The translations under genes and the position numbers were made by a program. This document shows positions 7,885-14,752 of a stretch of 15,964 bases of DNA, in pieces. Under the pieces are notes generated by a model, which was given only the letters and a program-made list of their open reading frames with translations, did no database searches and was not told the origin of the DNA. Positions within the stretch are counted from its first letter, which is position 1; every line of letters begins with the position of its first letter. Location: the NCBI GenBank assembly GCA_946480715.1, contig CAMLKK010000050.1:1-15964 (forward strand). The letters run 5' to 3'. This DNA is from an uncultured Bacteriovorax sp. GTDB lineage: Bacteria > Bdellovibrionota > Bacteriovoracia > Bacteriovoracales > Bacteriovoracaceae.

Positions 7885-9048
7885 GTGTTTAAAGCTTATC
7901 TAAAATATTTTTTTCTATTCATCTTAAAGGCCCGCAATCGCCAGAAACTTCTCATCCTGGCGGTCGTGGGTCTTTGCATTTCAGCTTTTGCGTTGATCGT
8001 TCTTCAAAGCACGATGGGTGGTTTGCAGAATAAACTCATGGAGCGTTCAAAAAACATCCTGGGACATGCGACCTTTTTTTATAAGGCCTCAACTGACGAT
8101 GCTGAACTCATAAAATTTGTCGATCATCTCGAACGCAAAAATGTGCGTTTTACGAAAGAATACGAAATTGAACTTCTTCTTCGTTATCAAACCTTCATTA
8201 CACCAGTGATTGTTCATGGGATTGATCCTACAGGTTTTTTGCCGCCGCTTTTAGCGCAGGAATATGCTGGAAAAAAGATCGATGCCATCATGCCTCAGGG
8301 ACTTGCTTATAAAGTTGGTGTTGCACCTCCAGAATTTTTACAAATGATTTCTCCAGCGCATGTTGATGAACTGATGGGGGAGATACCACGCTCGCAAACA
8401 ATCAAGGTCGAATCAGTTGTCACAACAGACGTTCCTGAAATCGATCTCTATCACATTTGGGTTCGTCTTCCGCTGGTTCAAAACCTCATTCGTGAAAAAC
8501 TCGTCAATCGCATTCGCATCTATGACAAAATGGATTTCGTTGCTCTCAAAAAAATGCTTCCGTCGGGGGCGATGCTAAAGACATGGGAAGAGGAAAATTC
8601 AACTCTTGTCTGGGCCCTTAATCTTGAAAGCTCAATGATGGTCTTTCTCTTTGCGGCCATGAGTTTATTAGTATCTTTTTGTATTTCTTCAGGTCTGCTT
8701 ATCTTTTTTAATAAAATTAAAAACGATCTTTCGAGTTTTTGGATTTTGGGAGCATCGCTTTCACAAATCGATCGTTCAACACGTCTCTTTTTGCATCTCA
8801 TGAGTTTTCTCTCGATCCTCGCAGGAATTGGACTTGGTCTGATCTTCCTCTTTGTCTTCGACCATTACGCTCCAGAGATCATGCCGGACGTTTTTGTGGA
8901 TCGTAAGATACCAATCCTCATTACAACAAAAGGTCTTTTAATTTCTTTTGCCGTTCCTTTTGTCATTTCATCTTTTTTTATTTTCTTTTCACTCAAGCAA
9001 TTTCAGCGCGAACACAATCTGCTCGATCATGTTCGCTCAGTCAGCTAG
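7885..9048 (+). CDS. LolC/LolE-like ABC transporter permease (FtsX family)
   Basis: This 387-aa inner-membrane protein has the LolC/E layout. A first membrane segment (about 24-42, followed by STMGGLQ) is followed by a periplasmic domain of about 200 residues and three more segments (about 250-275, 303-327 and 348-371). The stretch NLESSMMVFLFAAMSLLVSF and the later FWILGASLSQI match the FtsX-type core (family form LEK...AaFNI...R.lGAs, where the cytoplasmic coupling helix contacts the ATPase). In the family, such permeases extract lipoproteins from the inner membrane with the ATPase LolD. No LolD-like gene or second permease is here. It starts at GTG without a clear Shine-Dalgarno; the next Met lies after the first membrane segment, so GTG is preferred. 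It could be a lipoprotein exporter subunit or an ABC permease for another lipid substrate; its place behind fadIJ may be only transcriptional. Confidence 0.72.
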   Translation: MFKAYLKYFFLFILKARNRQKLLILAVVGLCISAFALIVLQSTMGGLQNKLMERSKNILGHATFFYKASTDDAELIKFVDHLERKNVRFTKEYEIELLLRYQTFITPVIVHGIDPTGFLPPLLAQEYAGKKIDAIMPQGLAYKVGVAPPEFLQMISPAHVDELMGEIPRSQTIKVESVVTTDVPEIDLYHIWVRLPLVQNLIREKLVNRIRIYDKMDFVALKKMLPSGAMLKTWEEENSTLVWALNLESSMMVFLFAAMSLLVSFCISSGLLIFFNKIKNDLSSFWILGASLSQIDRSTRLFLHLMSFLSILAGIGLGLIFLFVFDHYAPEIMPDVFVDRKIPILITTKGLLISFAVPFVISSFFIFFSLKQFQREHNLLDHVRSVS

Positions 9049-9054
9049 AATAAA

Positions 9055-10728
9055 TTAAACATCTTCAAAGCGTGGATCATTGTGTGCGGGAACTCCCTGA
9101 TCACTTGATTGTTTTTTTAGAGGAATAGGTGCAGGTGTCGGCGCCGGTTTCGCTTCAGGTTTAGGTGGTGCCTTAACTTCCACTTTTGGAGCGGTTTTCG
9201 GTTTCACTGATTCAAGGGGGATCACATTATCAATTTTCTTTTTAACCGGTGGTTCAACAACTTTTGTGAGCTGAATTTTTGGTTTAATCTCTTGATGGAT
9301 TTTTGTGACACCTAAAATTTCTTCTTCTAGAACTTCAACAGTCGATTTTAGTTTTTCAGAATGTCCGGAGAGTGTCTTGGCGTCCAATGACGTTTGATTC
9401 GCCGATTTTGTATTGTGGTTTGTGGCCTGATCGAGTTGGTTCATAGCGAGAGAAATATTTTTTACACCTTCTGCCTGTTCGCGCGAAGCCACTGAAACTT
9501 CATTCATCATATTTTTTACAATTTCAGCATTGGTAACAACATCATCAAGAACTTTCGCGCATCGATCAGCAATTTGAACACCAGTTGATACTTTCATATT
9601 TCCAGCATCGACGAGACGTTTAACATTACGATTCGTCTCTTCAATAACACCTTTAACTTTTACAATACTGTCACTTAAAATGTCGGCGATTTCCGTTGAG
9701 GCCTTACCCGACATCTGGGCAAGATTACCGACTTCTTCAGCGACAACCGCAAAACCTTTCCCATGTTCACCAGCGCGCGCGGCCTCTACAGAAGCATTGA
9801 AAGAGAGAAGTTTAGTTTGGAAAACGATATCGTTAATGACCGTAGTTTTCTGGGAGATTTCATTGATAATTTTCACGATCCCTTCAATACGCTCATTTCC
9901 TCGCGAGATCTCTTCCATAATTTCTTTATTAGAAGTACTGATGGCCTCCATAGAGCCAATCATTTCTGTTACAACATTTTTACCATCAGAAGCTAATTGC
10001 AGTGACTCTTGGGCCTTATCAGTGGATTTGAGAACGTTTTCAACAGTAGATGAGACTTGCGAAGAAATTTCTTCAAGCGTTGCTACCGTTTCCTGAATTG
10101 CTGTAGCTTGTTCAGTTGAAGATAGTGAAACTTCTTCTGACGTTTTTTGCACTGATAGTGAACTTGCGTTTGTCTCTTCTGAAAGGACGCGAAGGGTGCT
10201 TGTTGATTCATTAAGTTTTTTCAAACTTCTTCTCATTATCAAATGAAGCGCAATGGCCACAATGATCTGAGCGAGTATGTTCGAAATGATAGAGACAATG
10301 ATAAATTCTTGGCGGAGAATTTTTACTTCAGAATAATTGTAACCAATTCTTAGAGTTCCCACTTTTGCTTTTTTCTGACTTGAATAGATATCGCCTTCAC
10401 GAGTGAAATGATCATCGGCCTCTTTTTTCATTTCTTTGCCGGTAATCACTTTTCCAGTTACATCCAGAAATTCTACTCTTTCAAAAGTATTATCAAGGAG
10501 CAATTTATCTATAAGTGTGTTGAGGTTGTGAACATTTTTTGATTCAACATCTGATGCTGTCGAGTAGTCTAAACTCTCAAGGACTATAGAGACTTCTTCA
10601 CGAATCATCGCTTTAAGCCTGATTTCCGCAAAATAATAACTTACTAAACTCAGAGACGTAAGAACGACAAATGTGACAACACTAACTGTTAATTGCAGAC
10701 GAAAGTTAAGTGAACGTTTAGCAGACAT
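9055..10728 (-). CDS. methyl-accepting chemotaxis protein with Pro-rich C-terminal tail
   Basis: This 557-aa chemoreceptor has TM1 (about 13-33), a short periplasmic sensor (about 34-140; EFLDVTGKVITGKE and GTLRIGYN look Cache/PAS-like) and TM2 (about 142-164). The cytoplasmic signalling domain has its hairpin tip at about 302-340 (IVFQTKLLSFNASVEAARAG), the site that binds CheA and CheW in this family. I see no clear HAMP domain between TM2 and the methylation helices; only about 25 linker residues separate them. Residues from about 488 are a Lys/Pro/Ala-rich tail ending DPRFEDV, unlike the NWEEF CheR tether of enteric receptors. The start has GGAG 7 nt upstream (10736-10739). It is convergent with the permease gene (6 bp between stops) and lies downstream of tex on the same strand, with its own likely promoter. 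The ligand is unknown. Confidence 0.9.
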   Translation of the reverse strand: MSAKRSLNFRLQLTVSVVTFVVLTSLSLVSYYFAEIRLKAMIREEVSIVLESLDYSTASDVESKNVHNLNTLIDKLLLDNTFERVEFLDVTGKVITGKEMKKEADDHFTREGDIYSSQKKAKVGTLRIGYNYSEVKILRQEFIIVSIISNILAQIIVAIALHLIMRRSLKKLNESTSTLRVLSEETNASSLSVQKTSEEVSLSSTEQATAIQETVATLEEISSQVSSTVENVLKSTDKAQESLQLASDGKNVVTEMIGSMEAISTSNKEIMEEISRGNERIEGIVKIINEISQKTTVINDIVFQTKLLSFNASVEAARAGEHGKGFAVVAEEVGNLAQMSGKASTEIADILSDSIVKVKGVIEETNRNVKRLVDAGNMKVSTGVQIADRCAKVLDDVVTNAEIVKNMMNEVSVASREQAEGVKNISLAMNQLDQATNHNTKSANQTSLDAKTLSGHSEKLKSTVEVLEEEILGVTKIHQEIKPKIQLTKVVEPPVKKKIDNVIPLESVKPKTAPKVEVKAPPKPEAKPAPTPAPIPLKKQSSDQGVPAHNDPRFEDV

Positions 10729-10740
10729 TTGAAAGCTCCA

Positions 10741-10771
10741 ATAAGGATGACAATTTTTATGTCATCCTTAT
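10741..10771. repeat. perfect 11-bp inverted repeat in front of the chemoreceptor gene
   Basis: ATAAGGATGAC (10741-10751) and its exact reverse complement GTCATCCTTAT (10761-10771) flank a 9-bp AT-rich centre. The repeat lies between tex and the chemoreceptor gene and ends 1 nt before the GGAG ribosome binding site of the latter. It lacks a following T-tract on either strand, so it is not a standard intrinsic terminator. Since a promoter fits on top of it, I think it is either an operator or, if transcribed from tex, a hairpin beside the ribosome binding site. Confidence 0.8.
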
Positions 10772-10783
10772 CGTCACTATCAA
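10756..10783 (-). promoter_or_regulatory. candidate promoter of the chemoreceptor gene
   Basis: On the minus strand, TTGATA (10783-10778, 5 of 6 to consensus) is followed after 16 bp by CATAAA (10761-10756, 4 of 6). Transcription would start near 10750-10748, about 20 nt before the start codon, leaving room for the GGAG site. The boxes overlap the right arm and centre of the inverted repeat. Confidence 0.45.
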
Positions 10784-10809
10784 TTTTTAGATAAACTTAA
10801 GATACTGGA

Positions 10810-13137
10810 TTAAACTTTCAGATTTTTAAGACCAGCGAATGCCTTATTCTTTAACTCAGGTGCTGGCGGAGGCGCTTGAGTTTTAGCGGGTTGCGAGCGG
10901 TTAGGACGTGAACTTGGAGTTCCTGTATAACTGCTGCTATCGCGATTTACTTGAGCGCCTTGCTTCGCTGTTAAGCTGATACGACCTCTGTCGTAATCGA
11001 TTTCCATAACCTGTACTTTTACTTCCTGGCCAACTTTGAGCGCCGTCATTGCATCTTCAACAAATGAATCTGAAATTTGCGAGACGTGGAGGAGACCATT
11101 TTCTTTAATACCAATATCAACGAATGCTCCAAACTGAGTGATGTTTGTCACGAGGCCTGGATACCATTCACCAACTTTTAGATCAGTAATTTTTGAAACG
11201 TCTTTTCTATATTCGAAAGATTTAAATTCTGTGCGCGGATCTTGAGAAGGAGCTTTAAGCGCTTTCACAATATCGTTGAAAGTAAATTCTCCCACTTCTT
11301 CTTTAAAGCCGTGGTCTCTTTCAAGTTTGCTGATGAGATCTTTATTTGCAAGAAGTTCTTTTACTGTCGTCGCGTTTTTCTTTGTCCACGAAGCAAGAGT
11401 TTCGTAACGTTCCGGGTGAATAAATGTTCCATCCAGAGGCTCTTCACCATTGTAGATGCGAAGGAAGCCTGCGGCCTGTTCAAATACTTTCGCTGAGAAT
11501 CTTGTTACTTTTAAAATTTCTTTTCTATTTTTGAATCCGCCATTTGTCTCACGGAACTTCACTACGTTTTGAGCAAGTGTTGGACCGATACCTGAAACAT
11601 ATGACAGAAGCGGAGCGGATGCTGTATTGAGGTCAACTCCAACAAAGTTTACACACGATTCAACAACACCTTCGAGAGATTTTTTCAAACGAGCTTGGTT
11701 GACGTCATGTTGATATTGACCAACACCGATTGATTTTGGATCGATCTTAACGAGTTCAGCAAGAGGATCCTGAAAACGTCTGGCGATGGAAACAGCACCT
11801 CTTACAGTGACGTCTTTGTCTGGAAATTCACTGGCCGCAATTTCACTCGCGGAATAAACTGAAGCACCTGCTTCAGAAATAAGCGTCGCATTTGTTTTTC
11901 CTGCTTTTACATGCGGAACATTGTCCATAATAAATTGCAGAGTCTCTCTTCCGTAAGTTCCACTTCCGATGGCAATATGGTGAACATTAAATTGCTCAAT
12001 GATCGCTTGAAGAATCGCGGCCGATTCTTTGACCTGCATACGTGGTTCATGCGGATAGATGACACAATCACCGAGAAGTTTTCCCGTATTGTCTACGATA
12101 ACAACTTTACATCCAGTGCGCACACCTGGATCGACACCGATGACTGATTTCGACCCTAAGTAAGGTTGAAGCAATAAGTTTTTAAGATTAATACCAAAAA
12201 CGTTGATGGCCGTTTCATCTGAAATTCTTTTTAATTCAGATTTAATTTCAAGATCAAGGGAAGGGTGGATGTAGTTAAGGTAAGCTTTTTTCGCAGCTGT
12301 TTCCAGATCAGCGATACATCCAAGATTTCCTTTATCAAAGAAATTTTTACGAAGAAGACCGATGGCCACTTCTTCTGGGAATACAACATCAACTTTCAAT
12401 GTTTTTGAAGTCATTCCTCTTCTCATCGCCAGGAAGCGGTGAGAGGCCTTTGGTTCTTTAAGCTCAGACGCTTTTTGCGAGAACTCAAAGTAGTCTTTGT
12501 ATTTCATCCAATCTTTATCTTCTTCTTCAGCCTTATCTCTCTTCGTCGATTTGATAACGGCATCACTCCAGTAATCTTTACGAAGTGTTTCTTTAGTAGC
12601 TGGATCGTGGGCGAACATTTCGATGATGATATCGAAAGCTCCAGCGTAGGCCTCTTCAAATTTTGTAATCTTGTGATCGGCATTGTTGAACTTGTCGCCA
12701 AACTCAGCTTTCAATTGCTCTTTTGATTTAGGTGTTGAAAGAATGATGTCAGCGAGAGGCTGAAGGCCAGCTTCTTTTGCAATCATCCCTTTTGATTTTT
12801 TCTTCGCTTTATAAGGAGCATAGAGATCTTCAAGTTGGTTGATCGTTGTCGCTGCTTTGATTTGTTTTTCTAGTTCCGGTGTAAGTGCTTCCATTTTTTT
12901 GATAGCATCTAGAACATATTCACGGCGTTTTTCACGTTCAATATAATTGTCATACGATTCTTGGATCGCACGAATCTGCACTTCATCCATTCCTCCCGTT
13001 ACTTCTTTTCTATAGCGAGCAACAAAGGGAACAGTACATTGTTCAGTGATGAGTAAGTTGAGCACGCTTAAAACGTTGCGAGCATTGATGTTTGTTTCTT
13101 GAGCGGCAAAGACCACAGCGCTTTGTTCAAGTGACAT
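10810..13137 (-). CDS. tex: Tex transcription accessory / S1 RNA-binding protein
   Basis: This 775-aa protein matches Tex, a conserved nucleic-acid-binding protein related to eukaryotic Spt6 and linked to transcription and RNA handling. Visible parts in order: the N-terminal helical Tex region (VPFVARYRKEVTGGMDE at 36-52; LEDLYAPYK at 102-110); the YqgF/RNase H-like domain (IGVDPGVRTGCK at 333-344, IGSGTYGRET at 390-399); the helix-hairpin-helix region (SYVSGIGPTLAQNVVKFRE at 512-530); and an S1 domain (about 654-726, GLVTNITQFGAFVDIG...GLLHVSQIS). A short low-complexity Ser/Pro linker and a closing NKAFAGLKNLKV segment follow. The length is normal for the family. GGAG lies 10 nt before the ATG (13148-13151). 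It is transcribed away from the DAO-family gene; the chemoreceptor gene follows after 81 bp. Confidence 0.95.
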   Translation of the reverse strand: MSLEQSAVVFAAQETNINARNVLSVLNLLITEQCTVPFVARYRKEVTGGMDEVQIRAIQESYDNYIEREKRREYVLDAIKKMEALTPELEKQIKAATTINQLEDLYAPYKAKKKSKGMIAKEAGLQPLADIILSTPKSKEQLKAEFGDKFNNADHKITKFEEAYAGAFDIIIEMFAHDPATKETLRKDYWSDAVIKSTKRDKAEEEDKDWMKYKDYFEFSQKASELKEPKASHRFLAMRRGMTSKTLKVDVVFPEEVAIGLLRKNFFDKGNLGCIADLETAAKKAYLNYIHPSLDLEIKSELKRISDETAINVFGINLKNLLLQPYLGSKSVIGVDPGVRTGCKVVIVDNTGKLLGDCVIYPHEPRMQVKESAAILQAIIEQFNVHHIAIGSGTYGRETLQFIMDNVPHVKAGKTNATLISEAGASVYSASEIAASEFPDKDVTVRGAVSIARRFQDPLAELVKIDPKSIGVGQYQHDVNQARLKKSLEGVVESCVNFVGVDLNTASAPLLSYVSGIGPTLAQNVVKFRETNGGFKNRKEILKVTRFSAKVFEQAAGFLRIYNGEEPLDGTFIHPERYETLASWTKKNATTVKELLANKDLISKLERDHGFKEEVGEFTFNDIVKALKAPSQDPRTEFKSFEYRKDVSKITDLKVGEWYPGLVTNITQFGAFVDIGIKENGLLHVSQISDSFVEDAMTALKVGQEVKVQVMEIDYDRGRISLTAKQGAQVNRDSSSYTGTPSSRPNRSQPAKTQAPPPAPELKNKAFAGLKNLKV

Positions 13138-13170
13138 GGTAGGGGTTCTCCTTTAAAAGTAATACGTCAG

Positions 13171-13198
13171 TTGCTGATTGTGAGTATAAAACGATAAT
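13171..13198 (+). promoter_or_regulatory. candidate promoter of the DAO-family oxidoreductase gene
   Basis: TTGCTG (13171-13176) and GATAAT (13193-13198, 5 of 6) are 16 bp apart. This would give a leader of about 45 nt before the ATG at 13250. The -35 is poor (3 of 6). The -10 overlaps that of the candidate tex promoter on the opposite strand. Confidence 0.3.
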
Positions 13199-13219
13199 CA
13201 TTAGAAAAGTGCTTGGCAA
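13191..13219 (-). promoter_or_regulatory. candidate promoter of tex
   Basis: On the minus strand TTGCCA (13219-13214, 5 of 6) and TATCGT (13196-13191, 4 of 6) are separated by 17 bp. An alternative -10, TATACT (13188-13183, 5 of 6), lies slightly downstream but lacks a matching -35. Either would give a leader of roughly 40-55 nt that includes the GGAG site. Confidence 0.4.
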
Positions 13220-13249
13220 TTGAATACTCTCTTTGAGATAACCTCTTCT

Positions 13250-14287
13250 ATGAAGATTTATGATTTGGCCGTCGTAGGCAATGGCATAGCAGCACAAACT
13301 TTTTTGTTTTCCCTTAAACATTTAGATGCAAATGCTAATAAAAGTCAGAATTTTTCTATTGCTCACGTCTTCAGCGAAAAAATGGCACCCGCCTGTTCTC
13401 TTCGCTCCCTTGCAAGTGTCACTTTAAATGGAGTGGAGTCAGATGCTCCTGGTTTAGGAGAAGATTTACGAGCTGGTTTTTTTAAGTTCGAAGAATTTGT
13501 AACAAAATTTTCTCCCGAAGGAATCGAAAGCATAAAACAACCGGTCACGCACAGTAATTCTAAAGATCAGGCGAAAATGATCCGCCGATTTAAAACATTA
13601 GAACATTTCAAACATCCTTTTTATAAGGAAGAAGTTGAAGGTGTCATCATAGATGCTTTTATTTTAGATACTGAAAAACTCTCACTTTGGTTTGAAAAAG
13701 AAAATCGGGGATTGGCCGAATCGTATCCTTTTTTTCTTAAAAATCTTGTGAAAAATGAGAGTGAATTTGAACTTCATTTAGAAAATCATCAAATTGTTCG
13801 CGCTAAAAAAATTCTTTTTGCAATGGGTGCTTATTCAAAAATGTTTTCGCATTTTTATGAAAAAGAAAATATTTCTTTTGAAGAAGAAAGCAATGTCATT
13901 CGCGGTGGAAGTTTTCTCTCTCGCCAAATTGATCTAGGCGAAAAATCTTTTCTCACAACTGTTGATATGACGAAGGTCCATTATGTGGGCGATAAGAATC
14001 GTCTTCTCATCGGTTCAAGTATGCATACAGAATCTTTATTAGTACCCAAGATAGAAGATCTAAAAGCGCAGTTTCTAAAGGTTAAAGAGAAGTTAACTTT
14101 TGAATTGGGTGCATTCACTGATTATGAAATAGTGACAGGTCTTCGCCACAAAGGTCCCCGCAGAAAATTTATTGCGAGAAAATTAGGGGAGAATGATCTT
14201 TATCAGATCAACGGTTTTTATAAAAATGGATACACTTTGAATTTTTTGGCAGCGGAAGAAGTGCTAAAACTTTTAAAGATTACTTAG
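13250..14287 (+). CDS. DAO-family FAD-dependent oxidoreductase
   Basis: The protein (345 aa from the ATG) begins with a FAD-binding beta-alpha-beta unit: [18 protein letters not shown], with GNGIAA at 10-15 replacing the usual GxGxxG. Ser/Leu/Ala-rich [12 protein letters not shown] (about 50-61) sits where DAO proteins contact FAD, and the C-terminus ([14 protein letters not shown]...[19 protein letters not shown]) has the order of the closing FAD motif of glycine/D-amino-acid oxidase-like proteins (GLRP...G...GHGGNG). So it probably oxidises an amine or amino-acid-like substrate, or acts as an RNA-modification type oxidase; the substrate cannot be read from sequence. An upstream in-frame TTG at 13220 would add 10 residues before the FAD strand, so I prefer the ATG even though its Shine-Dalgarno is weak. 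It diverges from tex, and its last 8 bp overlap the convergent lipoprotein gene. Confidence 0.75.
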   Translation: MKIYDLAVVGNGIAAQTFLFSLKHLDANANKSQNFSIAHVFSEKMAPACSLRSLASVTLNGVESDAPGLGEDLRAGFFKFEEFVTKFSPEGIESIKQPVTHSNSKDQAKMIRRFKTLEHFKHPFYKEEVEGVIIDAFILDTEKLSLWFEKENRGLAESYPFFLKNLVKNESEFELHLENHQIVRAKKILFAMGAYSKMFSHFYEKENISFEEESNVIRGGSFLSRQIDLGEKSFLTTVDMTKVHYVGDKNRLLIGSSMHTESLLVPKIEDLKAQFLKVKEKLTFELGAFTDYEIVTGLRHKGPRRKFIARKLGENDLYQINGFYKNGYTLNFLAAEEVLKLLKIT

Positions 14288-14555
14288 TCGCTGCACATTC
14301 GCCAGCAGTGTAAGAGACACCTGCGCATTTAGCTTCACATGAATTGCCGTACGTTTTTTTATCTGATCCGCAAACCGGCATGTACATTTTCACACATACA
14401 CAATCGCGCACTTTTTTTGAAAATTCCGGAACGGTTACAGGTTGAACAATCTCTTCTTTTTTTGTCTCAACAACGGGTTCAGTTTTTGGCGTTTGAGCTG
14501 AACAGCTAAAAATAACAAAAAGAAAACTAAGAATGAATAAAGATTGTTTTTGCAT
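14280..14555 (-). CDS. Kazal-type serine protease inhibitor lipoprotein
   Basis: This is a 91-aa precursor. Residues 1-17 are a lipoprotein signal (basic start, hydrophobic core, IFSC lipobox) with Cys18 as the lipidated residue. Ser at the next position suggests outer-membrane sorting under the E. coli rule. A Pro/Glu/Lys/Thr-rich linker (about 22-48) leads to one Kazal domain (52-87). Six cysteines (52, 54, 62, 73, 77, 87) and the signature spacing C-x7-C-x6-Y-x3-C-x3-C (54 to 77) fit exactly, with [14 protein letters not shown] clearly visible. The first two cysteines are only one residue apart, which differs from classical Kazal domains. By analogy, the reactive-site P1 residue (second after the second Cys) is Lys56, suggesting trypsin-like targets. 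No Shine-Dalgarno precedes the ATG, and the start lies 21 bp after a tRNA gene on the same strand. A role in protecting the envelope from proteases is inferred. Confidence 0.85.
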   Translation of the reverse strand: MQKQSLFILSFLFVIFSCSAQTPKTEPVVETKKEEIVQPVTVPEFSKKVRDCVCVKMYMPVCGSDKKTYGNSCEAKCAGVSYTAGECAATK

Positions 14556-14576
14556 AAATTTGAGGGGATTTGATTT

Positions 14577-14653
14577 TGGTGGCTTGGGGCAGAATCGAAC
14601 TGCCCACCTATGGGTTATGAATCCATCGCTCTAACCAACTGAGCTACCAAGCC
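14577..14653 (-). tRNA. tRNA with CAU anticodon, elongator tRNA-Met preferred
   Basis: The minus strand folds into a full 77-nt cloverleaf with the CCA end encoded. The acceptor stem is GGCTTGG with CCAAGCC and discriminator A. The D arm GCTCAGTTGGTTAGAGC is as in elongator tRNA-Met. The anticodon loop is TTCATAA (CAT at 14619-14617), and the T arm is GGCAG TTCGATT CTGCC. The anticodon stem has four pairs and an A31-C39 mismatch next to the loop. A CAU anticodon could also be tRNA-Ile2, which TilS modifies. Pairs 4-69 and 5-68 are U-A here rather than the C-G pairs that TilS recognises in E. coli, and the base at position 32 is U, so Met is preferred. It lacks initiator features such as an unpaired first base. 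Confidence 0.93.
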
Positions 14654-14670
14654 ATAAAAAAGTTTGACTC

Positions 14671-14699
14671 ATCCTAGTCGGCAGACTTCTTAATGTCAA
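14671..14699 (-). promoter_or_regulatory. promoter of the tRNA gene
   Basis: On the minus strand a perfect TTGACA (14699-14694) is followed after exactly 17 bp by TAGGAT (14676-14671, 4 of 6). Transcription would start about 11-13 nt before the mature tRNA 5' end at 14653. This strong -35 may also drive the lipoprotein gene beyond the tRNA, since no terminator separates them. Confidence 0.75.
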
Positions 14700-14740
14700 G
14701 AATTTATGTGGTTGTCCTTTCTTAAAAATCACTTTAGGTC

Positions 14741-14746
14741 TATGAT
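14741..14746 (+). promoter_or_regulatory. candidate -10 box of tilS (possible leaderless start)
   Basis: TATGAT (5 of 6 to consensus) ends 7 bp before the tilS ATG, so standard spacing would put the first transcribed base at 14753, the A of the ATG. The sequence 17 bp upstream (TTTCTT, 14718-14723) is a poor -35. A competing -35-like TTGTCC (14712-14717) is too far from this -10. Confidence 0.3.
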
Positions 14747-14752
14747 TTTTTG

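Noticed and set aside
9008..9036. Inverted repeat GCGAACA / TGTTCGC near the end of the permease gene
   Set aside because: The stem is 7 bp with a 15-nt loop, lies inside coding sequence and has no T-tract on either strand, so a terminator between the convergent genes is not supported.
10741..10771. The inverted repeat as an intrinsic terminator of tex
   Set aside because: On the tex strand the stem is followed by TTGGAGC, not a T-run; the opposite strand also lacks one.
13220..13249. TTG start for the DAO-family protein
   Set aside because: It adds ten residues before the FAD-binding strand, which in this family normally begins the protein, and has no better ribosome binding site than the ATG at 13250.
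13127..13321. 64-codon minus-strand open frame between tex and the DAO-family gene
   Set aside because: It overlaps both genes and the shared promoter region, and its product has no recognisable features.
14664..14692. TTGACT (14664-14669) as the -35 of tilS
   Set aside because: No -10-like hexamer lies 16-18 bp downstream; the position falls within the tRNA promoter region on the other strand.
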